From: Gonium pectorale
Taxonomy: Eukaryota; Chlorophyta; Chlorophyceae; Chlamydomonadales; Volvocaceae
Reading direction: 5' to 3'
NCBI GenBank assembly: GCA_001584585.1
Contig: LSYV01000012.1
Location: 1,206,952 to 1,270,951 of the forward strand
DNA: 64,000 bases
The translations under genes and the position numbers were made by a program. A model generated the notes under the pieces. The model ran no database searches, was not told where the DNA came from, and saw only the letters and a list, made by a program, of their open reading frames with translations. Below, in pieces: positions 11,727 to 22,804 of this stretch. The first letter of the stretch is position 1. Every line of letters begins with the position of its first letter.

Positions 11727-14700
11727 TCAGAGCTGGTTCCACTGCTCGTACCGTGGGTCACCGGTCAGCTGTGCGAGGAGCGTATTGTACGGCCGGTACA
11801 GTTCTTGGAGGAGGCGCTTGGCTTCGGGCTCGATGGGCGGGTAGTCCTTGGCGTAGCTGTTCACGTTCCCAGCTTTGGCCTGCATTATCCGAACATACGG
11901 TAATTATTTCGGCGGGATTGTACCGTACCCAGAACCAGAAACCCGCCAGCCGGCCGGAACTGAAAATGGCCAGAGGTTGCGTATGACATCAATTGAAAGC
12001 CCACGCAACTATAGCACAAACCCACCATAGTTTCCAGGACGGTCTCGTTGACCTTGGACAAGCCCAGAAAGTCAACAACCTTCGACAGCGTTTCCTTGGG
12101 GTTCGAAAAGAAGTCATCTGAGTGGACAATCTGCGTGAGCGACAGGGTGGAGGACAACAGAGTCATAAGGAGCTGCTTGGGCAAGCCGCAAGGTGACGCC
12201 CCGGCGCGTCCGGTGTGCCACGTCCGTTGCGGCACGGAGAACAAAGATCTCGGGTCAGTGGACAGCGACATCGAACACGGCTGTGTGAAGGTGCACAAGC
12301 GCAGTGATGGCCCCACCCACATACCATCCAGTTGGCAGGCGGGATGAAGCGGAACCAGACCTCCAGGAACAGGCCGTACATGCCGCGCATCAGCTGTGCA
12401 GGGACGGGGTTCGCGGAGGCAGGACACACCGGTAGGCCTTTAGCAGCTTGGCACCTTGAGCGGTGTGGCGTCATCGTTAATGTAACGGCACATCCGCGGA
12501 CAGCTTGTCACGTTTCATAACCGCTGTACAACGCTTCCAACAACCGGACAACTGGAGCGTGTACAGCGCCATGATCAGCATGGGTCAGCTGCGCCTAGTC
12601 AGCAAGCTGCAGCCTGTCAAGCCTCACCTGGTCAGCATGGAAGTATATCGCCTCCTCGCGGGCGCTCAGGGCCTCAAACAGGAAGGCGCAGTGGCTCGCG
12701 CCGAACTGCGCCGCGCAGGTCTGGAAAGCCCCCACCTGCTCCTTCACATATGCCGTGAAGCCGGTGTTGTTCTTGCCTGCGATGGCCCGAGCCGCCCGGG
12801 GTTGCCGTTCCAGTTGACAAGCAGGGGAAGAAAGCGTTCTAGAAGCTGGGAGAAGGCCAGAGCCCCGTCTTTTGGAACAGGCGATCCACCCTAATGGTGG
12901 CACGCAGTCATACAAGGGTTCATTTGCAAAGGACCGCGAGGCAACCAGGGGTCAGCATCCACATCATGCAATGTTGAGGTGTGTGGCGGCATCGCCTGTC
13001 CGTCGGGGCACCGCCGCGGCCGCCTAGAGTAGCTAACGCGCCAATACCGTTTTGTTGGACGTGGACCGCACAACGCAGCGCACCGTATTTGCTGAAGTAG
13101 TGGAAGTACCCGTAGAATGCGGACTTCAGGCGCGCCACCGGATCGCGTGCCACGAGGATCATCTTGGGCGCCCGGGTACCGTACACGGCCCGTACGAGCA
13201 GTGGGTTGTGGCACTCCGTATCATAATCTATTCCGGCCTCTTGCGCGCGCTGGTAGACGTGCGTCGGGCAACAGTGGGAAGCAGGTCATGAAGTGTTCAG
13301 TGTGCGGCATTGATATCGTTCGGTTGGAGGCGATGCGCCGCCGAGTGCAGCCTCATTCAGTCGTCTTTCCTACAGAAACACTTGAGAGTACCGTATAAAC
13401 GCTACACCGCTATTGAATGTCACGATAGTCAAAGCTACAGCATTGGACGCGCCGTAGAAGCTCAATGAGCATGAACGAGCACGTTGTGTGGTCACCCGCA
13501 CACCTTCTTGTCGGCTGCCAGGGAAGTGTTGTAGCATTGGGCGTCCATGCATACAGGAACCTCCACCTTCTCCTTGTGAAACTTGTCAACACAAGAACTG
13601 AGGGGGGAGCATAAGACGGCGACGGCCCCTGCTTAGGAACAGGCGAGTATGTGAAGTGCGCCGCAAGCTGGCAGTGCGGCGGCCAAGTCACACGGATCGC
13701 CTTGAATACACGCAGAATCGTCAGCAAGTGCACGAACATGTCGTCTATGAAGATACACAAGGTCGTAACCGAACCATACTCAGATAGAGAAACGGGCATC
13801 GAAATGTCTGCCTTATGCTTTACGGACACCGCTGCAAACTTAACACTACTACTTGCTGTCGATGCGCATCGTGCAAGGACGGCGCCATGGGCCAGATGAT
13901 GCAGCTGAAACCACATGCCGACACGTGCAGTAGTACTCCATCCTAATTGCGATCCTTGCAACAAGGCATCTGACTTACCTGTAGCATGGCTTCATTGCCT
14001 CCGCAAAACCCCTGCAATAGTAGCGGCGGTTCCAGATCAAGGAAATCAAGCCGGTCAACTCTGCACGGACTTTCATCTACGCAGACGCCCGCTCGGGACT
14101 CAACGGCGAAGCCATAAGCTCTTATCATGTTTCTGAAAATGGGGGCAACACGTAAGCAACTTGCTTACACGGAGTGCGCACCTGTGCGCCTTGCCTCCTG
14201 CCGCCCAGTAGAAGGCAAATGTGGATGCCGAGGCATCCATTAGGACCTGCAGATTGAGAAGGCCCTCAGCTGTGCGCTGGATACATCTGATGTCGCTGGC
14301 CGGACAACCGCGGAGCCGTGCAGCAGTAGCCAAAGGTCTGGGACGCAAAGTTTACGGCCCTCTGCGCCAAGTGCGATCATTCACAGCCTTCGCCCCCAGG
14401 CGCCAGCACAGAGCGCGTTCTGCATATAGGCACAGCTCGTTAAGGCTCTTGATGCTATAGTATTACCTTCGTCGACGGAGCCTCCTTGATGGCATTGGAG
14501 GCCGACCGCATGTTATCCAGGTAGAAGCCTACGTAAGGAAGCAAGGACGGCATGGAGCTGCCTGTGAGCTGTGGCCCGTATCCCTCACTCCGCACGATAT
14601 CAACAGAGGTGCCGATGACGCTGGACAGCAACAGAGGGATGGCACGCAGGATTTCAGCCCGCAACCCAACCGGCACCAGCCACGCGTCTGCCTACCCATC

Positions 14701-15920
14701 TTCTTGCCCTCCTCGCCCCAGAATTGGCACCCTGTGCACGCGTCCGTGACCACGTCCGGGTGCTTAGCCAGCTTGTCTGCCATGCTCAGCCCTCCAGCGT
14801 GAAAGAGGCCAGTTACATAGAAGTACGGAAGGCACCTGCAGGGGCGAGGCGCATAACGAGGGCATCAGGTGCGAGGGCGCGTCGGACGTGCATGCCCTGA
14901 GCCCCGGCCCGATACATACACGCCTAGATGCCCAGGCATCGTTGTGTTGGCGTTGTTGCATTGTGGGAGAGACGAGCCAGGAAGGAACACGCCGTACGAC
15001 TGCAGCAAACCGCGGCCCATCCCACCTGTATTCTCCCGAGGAGCTTGTCCAGCAGGGATTCTTCGCGGAAGTGTCGAAACTGTCGGGAATCTGCTCCATG
15101 AGCTCCGGGTCCAGCACCCGTGCTGCGCGCCTGAGCCGCTCGACCTCCTGTGGGCCCGGCTCCTTGAAAACGCGCATCTTTGCAATGGTGAGAGGCGTTC
15201 CTGCGGAAGGTGCGGAGCATATAACGAATTGCAACGGGAACAGCGCAGCCGCACGCGGCCCACTCGGCTTGCGCCCAACCACACATCCTGGAACCCAACG
15301 GCCCCACCCTGGAGCCATGTTTCGCCAAGACTGTCGTCAACATTCAAGAGCTATACAGGCACTACCCGTCAGCCCGCACGTCCCCAGTTAACTCTTAGGG
15401 AGTGCCTAACTTGTTTGGAGAGCTGCAGGCAGAGTCTACCTCAGTGGACATACATGCTCGAAGGCCCATAGGCGTGACGCTAACACCAGGGCGAGTGGTT
15501 TGGACTGCGAGTGCTTTTGTGGGTGCAGGGGTAAGCACCACCCGTGACCCAAGGTCCAGGTCAGGTCACCCTACCCAGGATCCCAGACATCTCAGCATCC
15601 GTCTCCCCATCATCCCCAAATCCAAAAGGATGCTGCATTTTCCTCCCGATGTGTGTCGCCTGCCCGATGATGCAACTACCCTCCCCACAGTGAAAGACGC
15701 ATGCACACCTTTTACCTGATCGCACTCCGTCAACCGGTCGGTTGAGGAGTTTCGTGGCCATCTCCGGCTGAAACGTTTGCATAAGTGCAACGACCACAGC
15801 GCATCCGAGTGCAATTGAGGCAGCTATAAGAAGAATTGATAGGAAGCGCTCGAACACAACTCCGCCTTGCTTCTGCGGAGGTCTATGTTGAATGCGACGA
15901 TGCATCACAAACGTGCTCAT
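11727..15920 (-). CDS. type II membrane (Golgi-type) carbohydrate sulfotransferase, 12 exons, one frame break
   Basis: The predicted enzyme transfers sulfate from PAPS to a glycan, probably in the Golgi lumen. Exons on the minus strand are 15920-15716, 15200-15026, 14835-14696 plus 14687-14467, 14246-14182, 14011-13979, 13597-13504, 13249-13084, 12776-12628, 12393-12325, 12130-12026 and 11879-11727 (about 524 residues). The N-terminus is a short basic tail and one membrane segment (FLSILLIAASIALGCAVVVA), as in type II Golgi enzymes. A PAPS 5'-loop-like region is TGLFHAGGLSMADKLAKHPDV. The 3'-phosphate motif is ARDPVARLKSAFYGYF, and the late block NPKETLSKVVDFLGL is also typical. All introns are GT-AG and in phase. 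The exception is bases 14688-14695, where 8 bases break the frame with no room for an intron. Sulfated extracellular glycoproteins are abundant in volvocine algae, which fits, but the substrate cannot be read from sequence. Confidence 0.8.
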
Positions 15921-16219
15921 GATTTCGTCCTACGAGTAAATATTTAAATTGACACGGCCTGAAGGTGTCTACGGGCTGATAGCGAGCACTTCGCGCATGC
16001 TGTACTGCGCCTCATGCCTTGACCCTCCCTCAATCCTACCTTTTCGTGTGCTTATGTTTGTAATACGTATGCACAGTCCTGACCGTATCTAAATTGATTT
16101 CAACCTGCGCCCCCGTCCAGCTGTCTTCGCGAGCAACTTGCTACCCTCTTCCTGTTCATGCCTCTGTAGGCGTTTACGAGACACATTCTCTGTTGCCATG
16201 CCCTAGCACTAATCTTAAC
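15921..16219. promoter_or_regulatory. shared divergent promoter region with a TATA-like element
   Basis: These 299 bases separate the start codons of the minus-strand sulfotransferase and the plus-strand coiled-coil gene, so they must hold both promoters and 5' leaders. Bases 15936-15950 (GTAAATATTTAAATT) are strikingly A/T-rich for this genome and could be a TATA-like element. They lie very close to the sulfotransferase ATG, so this role is inferred only from composition. Confidence 0.4.
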
Positions 16220-19200
16220 ATGGTTCAGCAGCCGGTGCAGCGCGATGCGCTGACCGAGGCGCTGCTCAAGTTGGGCAAAGATACCGGCTTCCGGCAGGAG
16301 GGCGGGGTTGCGACCACCCGTGCACAAGTAACACGCCATCTCAATCCGCAGCGGAGGGATGCCGCGAGCGCGCTCGTTAAGGTCTTTCATGGGACCGACG
16401 ACGTTCAGCGGCTCCGGGCCGCGAGCAGCCGCGCCCTTGAAGCCAATGTGCGGACAGTGAAGGACCTGAGCACGCGGCACCGCATCAAGTCTGCAATGCG
16501 GATCCTGGAGGCGAGGAAAGCCAGGGCCAGGGCACTGGAAGAGGAGCAGGACCAGCAGGAGGTAAGCCGTGCACACGCCTCACCCCATTGGCGGCTCCAA
16601 AAGTCCATTTCCGGCGAGGATGACGACAAGAAAGCAGAGAAGGGTGGAATCCCCGCTGTTGGCACGCTTTGCTGGATAGGGCCCTTCCAGCTGCTTTCCA
16701 GCTCACGAGAACAACTGGATGGCACCACGGGCCGAGGGACGTGAACAGTGCATGGTGGTTTCCAGCCGAGGACCGCCGACGCCTGACACCCCACCCCACA
16801 GGTCCAAGTACGGACGCAGCTCGGGGCCCTTGTTGAGGAACAAGCACGGATAGCTCGGTACCAGGAGGACTACCAGCAGCAGAAGGAGCGGGTGAGGTCT
16901 GCCGCGCGCGACCTAGAGCACAAGCCGCCGTACATATGACCTGGCAGCTGGAGGAGTGAGCAGATCTCGCTGCTCCATGCGCGGCATAGCTGGGCGGGGC
17001 GTGCGTTCGGCGAACTTGACTTCTGTGCCCCGAGCCATGTATGAGGCCGTAGGCACTTGCGCCAAAGGCCCAACTGCCGAGGAGTGCGCCGACAATAGGT
17101 ATTGGACGCAACCGACGTACCCATGCAGGCCGTATGCCTTGCCAAGCTGCACCGGCGGGGCCGGCGGTTACGGCCCATGCTTGAGGACTTCACGAAGAGC
17201 CAGTGGGAGCAGATTCAGCAGATCCGGGCCCGCATGTCCCCGGAAGCAGGTGCGTCGCGCCGCGACGCACCTCCGACGCGCGGAATACCAAGCCCCTACT
17301 TGCATCATTACATCCACATTTGCCACGTGCAGATGCAGGCGGTGACGGTCCCATCCTTGACCGGGTCGGCCAGGTGTGTGGGCATGTGCAGCAGGAGCTG
17401 TGGCTGCAGCTGAACTCAAGGAGTATGGCGGCTGCTTCCGGTGAGAAGGAAGTCAAGCACTGTATGCACCTGTGTTGGGTCCTGGACGAGCGAGGGATGT
17501 TAACTCGAGCTGAGCATGTTGGCTTGGCTGTCATAGCCGCAGTATGCATGCCTGACACCCACCAGGTTAACACACCTAACTGCACGGCTTCGCCCCCGCT
17601 TTGCGCAGCGTCCGTAATGCCCCGAGCACTCATGCTCACCGATGGCGGGCACAGCCCAATGTCGGACCCCTTCTCGGGTGCCCTGGCTGCCCACGACCCA
17701 TCTACCGGCGGTGCTCAGGCAGTGCTGGAGCCGGAGCTGCACCTCCCGCGCACGAGCCCCCTGCTGCGGCCAATCAACGCCCTGCTGGAGCTCCCGCCGT
17801 ACAAGCTCTTGCAGGCGTTCACGCAGGTACGGGTTGAGTTGACCCCTCTTGAAACGCTCATCACCGACAAGTCGTAGTCTTAGCCGTGGACACTGTTGAT
17901 GTTACCTATGACCTCCCTCAATGCCAGACTCATATGAACGTGTGCCTACTTCACCTGCCTCTCCTGTTTTTACTCCCTGCTGCCCTGCTTGCTGCTGCAG
18001 TTGGCGCGAGACACGCGCAACAACCTGATCCGGCAGCTGGGCGCGGTGGACCTCCTCTCGGACGCCCGCCGCCGCTGCGAAGCGCTGGGCATTGTGGTCG
18101 ACCCTATGCATAACATCCGGATGATGCAGCAGGTGGGGTGGGTCTGGCACAGGTCTGACACACCTCCACAACAGGAAAGCAGCATTGCTGCTACAGCTGC
18201 ATGCCTGGATCTTTGTTCTCTATGGGCTCAAACGGTCAAAATGGCTTCAGCAGGGCCCAGGGTTACGTGTAGCATAATCTTGCTTAGTTTCGTCGCCTCC
18301 TGCTCGCCAAGGGCCGCACTTGTATATAACAGCTGTTAACCTGCATTCCGCAGGCCGTGGTGGACTCGGAGCGGGAGATGCGTAAGCTTTGCACGCAAGT
18401 GCAAGCCGTCAAGTTGCGGCTCTTGGAGCTGTCGCAGAACCCAGTCGTCCGGCGCGCGCTCTCAAGCCCCGTAGTCCGGGAACGTATACAGGTCCGCTTA
18501 CATCAACAGTGCATACCGGGGTTCGGGAAGATTGCATACATCGTGGGTGGATGCTAGCACCTGACGAGCAGGATACGCCGAAGGATCCTCGTTGCCTTCT
18601 GCTTAAGCCCTCTGGGGTTACAATTTCATGCAGGTGGAGGGCCACCGGGCCATGTACGCCGCCGCGCGCGCCAGCTACGAGGCGTTGCGGCGCGACGCGG
18701 CCGCGCAGGAGCCACTTATGGAAGAGCTAAGCCGGCTGGAGGAGACCGCCCAGGAGAAAGAGCGCGAGGAGGCTCGGCTAGGGGTGAGACGCTTGCGTGT
18801 CGCCAGGTTTTGGGGCAACTGTGTAGCCCTGCTTGCTCACTGGAGTGCTGCAGAGCGGGGACAAGCGCAGGACCTCCGTGCTCAGTAACTTTTACGGCCA
18901 TACCGTATCGAATCGGCGACAGCAGGTCCCGAAACGGCCAAAGCGTAGATAGCGGGACTGGTGAGCTGATCGACCTAAAGTACCGCTCTGCTGCTTCCGT
19001 TGACGTAAGGAGTATATGTCTAGGCAAGTCACTTTTGTAATCTTTTCTAACGGTGGCCCGTGATTAACTCTGTACGCGCGCAGAGCATCGTCAGCCTGCT
19101 GATGGAGTCGGAGGAGCGCGTCCTGCGGGAGTGGCAAGAGCACCATCAAGAGACCCGGGTAGGCACATCCCAAGGCAGCGCTGATGTGCAAACAATGCAA

Positions 19201-21694
19201 TTGCCATTTGGCGGTGCCCTGTGACCTCGTGGCGGCATAGGTACCACGCATGCCTGTCACAGCTGCACGCAATGAGGGAGCGATCCTCGTGCCACCGTCA
19301 AACAGTTGAACGCGAATACGCCATCTTGGCAGTGCTGCGCTTCACCTGGATCCCTGTGGATATCGAACTGGAGGAACAGTCACGCTGCGCACCTTGCCGC
19401 ACCCACCGACATGAATCCCACCTGACACGAACGTTGCCCTCAGGAGTTTCTTCACAACATGCTTCCTGCCACGTATGATGAACTAATCGACGTCATGGGC
19501 CAGAACACTGATCGCCTGTCGCGCAGCGTGGCGGAGCTTATGCGCGTGCCGGCCGAGCTGCTGCCTGTGCTAGCGGAGCAGCGGCGCATACAGCGGTTAC
19601 AGGGGGGCACTGGCGCTGCGCATGATGGAATGGCCGCCGGTGAGATAGTAACCATGGTCTGGACAGAGCTTGCTCTCTGGCCTGAACAGAGCTTGCTCTC
19701 TGGGCAGGTAACCTGCGGGGTACAAACGCTCCGCTTCTGGCAGAAGTGCTCTGCACTGGGCCCCGCTTTTGCAGAATGAAGCGTGCGTCCATCGGTAATG
19801 ATTTCCTCGGTCAATCCCATGACTGCAATGCGCAACCCGTGGGCTTGTTTTGCAGGTACATCAGCGCTGACTGCACTGCCGCTGACGGAGCGGCTGCGAC
19901 TTTCGCTGCCCTACGTGGCCAACCAACGGTCAGCTGCGATGTTGCGCGCAGCGGCAGGAGCCACCGCTGGCGGCAGCAGCCATATGCACGCCCCCGGCGC
20001 TCTGGCCGGAAACCTAGGCGTGACCCACGGGTCACTTCTGCTGCGCGCTTCCAACGCCAGCGCCACGAGCAGCCAAAGCGGGCGCGGGAGCTCTGGAGAC
20101 AGCAGCTTTCGGCATGGGATTCTGGGCGGTGTGGGCAGCGGGGGTGCCGGAGCCCCTGGCGCTGGAGGCTCATGGGCCGGCCCTACAAGCGCCCCTATGA
20201 TCGCCACCAATACCAGTGTGGGCTCCTGGTCTGGGCCTAACAACGCGCACGCCTCCAGTACTGCAGGCCATGCAGCTTCCAGCGGGGCAAGCGGCGCAGG
20301 TTCATGGCTGCCTGGTGGTGGCGCGCCGCCCGTGCCAGCACCGTCTGCTATTGCATGGGGACCGGGGCCGGCTGCGCTTGGGCTGCCAGGGCTTTGCTAC
20401 TGGCTGGCGATGGCGGCGGCCTTGGACCCATTGGCGCCGCTCCGTTGCCCCGTCACCGTCTTGCGGAACCTGCATGGTGCGTTTCCTTGCAAGTGGCTTG
20501 GGGCATAGAAGTGCTACTGTGCGCACCCTCAGCGTCGCCTAACCCTTCATGACTATGGTCGCATGTGTCAGGGTACCTAACGCACACCCGCTCAGAATCG
20601 ATGACACTGTGCTACGCTTCCCGCCTTTCAGATCGCCTAAAATCCTTGGAGCATATGGCCCGCTGGCTGGCGGCCTACGACGGACAGCTCAGGGTGAGTT
20701 GCGGCCTGTTTCGTTCCGGGGACAGAATGAACACTACTGGCACTCGGACAGACAAGCGTCTATAATTGCATGTGTCATGTTCCCAAATTCTTTTTTCCTT
20801 TGCATGAAACTCATTGGTTGTAAAGGTAAGGTCCATCACCGCTGTAGCAATGCAACGCAAGCTGACTAGCGATGCCCACCACGCAGTCTCGGCAGCGCGA
20901 CCTCACCGCGCTCGGTCCCACCATCGTGGTCATGCGGGAGCGCTTGCAAACCAAGCGGCAAATTGATCAGGAGGAGCTCCTAGCACCGCTGGTCCGCTGC
21001 CGCAAGGACATGATGACCCAAGTGCACAACTACGTCCCCCGCGTGGAGCGGGCTATGCGGGACTCCGAGGTACGGCTTCGTCATTCACCGCATCCGTCTG
21101 CCCCAACAAGTCGCTTCACTTGTCTCACTACGTTTTCCTCAATAGCACTTAAGGCAATGAGGGCTACGGGCGTTGGATGCATTTTGTTGGAGGGTACGCC
21201 GGTAGGCACATATGCAGCCAAGAACGTGTTTGCGTTTGTGCATTAGCTGGGGTTAGATCACATATGACCCCACAAGAGCTTGCCATTGCAGCTGACAAAA
21301 GGACGCGCTTCATGTCTCGTGTGCAGGAGCAAAGTGCCGCGCGGCTGGTGCCTTGGCAGCGAGGTGGGGAATGGTTGGCACGTAACTATGTATGACGGCC
21401 TTTTGCATACTCCCTTGCCGGTTGCTTCGTACCCTGCAACTTTACTCATCAGCATATCGTACTGCCTTGCGCCTACCATGCAACGCCATCTTTTCCGGCG
21501 GTTTTAGAAGTAGCAGCCCCGTTTATCCCTGAGCCTCTTCAAGTCTTTATGGCTTCCCGCTTGTGCCCACAGTCAATGGGCTCACGGCAGCGGAGACGCT
21601 GGACGAGATCCGCTCCCTCTTCGCACGAATGGCCCAGCTGCAGCAGCCGCACCCGCCATTACACGAACACATCTACGGAGGAGCCTCCAACTAG
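16220..21694 (+). CDS. coiled-coil protein, candidate augmin subunit HAUS5/AUG5, 15 exons
   Basis: Phase-consistent exons are 16220-16561, 16802-16891, 17099-17249, 17333-17440, 17609-17826, 18001-18132, 18354-18491, 18634-18783, 19084-19158, 19444-19639, 19856-20476, 20632-20693, 20887-21069, 21327-21363 and 21573-21694, giving about 875 residues. The protein is rich in Glu, Arg, Gln and Leu heptads (for example MRKLCTQVQAVKLRLLEL). It carries one Ser/Gly/Ala-rich insert in exon 11. The N-terminus has the layout of HAUS5/AUG5: KDTGFRQEG matches the plant-type K-x-x-G-Y-R-Q block, followed by a helical stretch ending FHGTDDVQRLRAA. If correct, it belongs to the eight-subunit augmin complex that recruits gamma-tubulin to microtubule sides. 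Beyond the N-terminus the match is only in general character and length. Any other large coiled-coil protein, such as a flagellar one, remains possible. Confidence 0.55.
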
Positions 21695-22804
21695 CAGGCC
21701 GGAGCGGGCCCAGAGACGCAACGCGCTGTCTCAGAGCTGGCATCTTTGCAGCTGTCCTGTGGGATCTGAAACATTGGTGAATGGGGAGGGACTGCAATCT
21801 ATCAGCATTCTCCATGACATCAGGGGGAGAGTAGCGGGGCCAAGGGAGTGGTAACCTGCCGGCTGGTGCCAAGAGGAGGGGTGCAGTGCATGGAGAGGCA
21901 GCCGCTTTGCAGTGTCCGCTCTGCGCATGTTCGCTCATGAATGGGTGAAGGATTGGGCGGATGCGATGCTGCGCACGCCGCATCCTGCAAGGAGGGAGGC
22001 GCGCAGTGACCGACAATATGGAATTGGACATATGACAGCAGATGAACACGCAGGATGAACGCGCTGGTTACTCGTCTTGCATGGTCCCCGTCACGTTTGG
22101 CAGACACAACAAGCTGAGTTCGGATTTCGGTGTGCAGAAATGATAAAGTCGATGACCTGGCGCTTGGCGTCGGTACGACAGCGGTGATGATGTGATGTAT
22201 GCTTCCGGAATCAAGGCGATGCATAGAGATGTACGTGGACGTGTGGACGTTAGTTACGACAGGTTGAAGGTACTGCGTGTTAGACGTTACATGTACCGCA
22301 GGCTGTTTATGTTTCCACAACTTGGGCATGTAGCTTCTGACACATTTCGTACCACAATCGACCACTGTTTTTGGCACTTTACCCAATACGTTAAACATGC
22401 CAACAAGAGCACAAAAGCATTGGTCGAATTCGTATCCGGGCTGGTCTGGGATCCAAGCACACCCAACATGCCAAGTCTCCATTGCCAGGCTTGCCCTGGT
22501 CCTGAGCGCTGGAGACTAAAAACATGGATTCCAATAAATCTCAATTGCACCCGTGCTCCTCAACCCATTGCCAGAAGTCTCCTTTCACGCTGTCGCCACC
22601 ACGATGCTGAACAACGCGTTCATGTATACGTCACTGGCCTGTCGTCTCCATTCACATTCCACACTCGCATTGGCACCCCCTCACGCCACAAAGCCCCGCC
22701 CGCTCCAAGCCTCCTCTATAGCTCCTTACCCCGCCATGATAAGAGCGCGCGTCCACCACCTCCACCAAGACTTCGCCCCCTTCAAAACCACAAGTTCAAG
22801 TCCC
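21695..22804. other. intergenic region between convergent 3' ends; nothing recognised
   Basis: This 1.1 kb stretch separates the 3' end of the coiled-coil gene from the 3' end of the Ro60 gene, so it should hold both 3' untranslated regions. It is less GC-rich than the exons. I see no RNA gene, repeat or credible coding exon. Confidence 0.4.

Noticed and set aside
12510..12600. Possible extra sulfotransferase exon (MLIMALYTLQLSGCW)
   Set aside because: The exons at 12776-12628 and 12393-12325 join directly in phase into a typical family block, so no exon is needed here.
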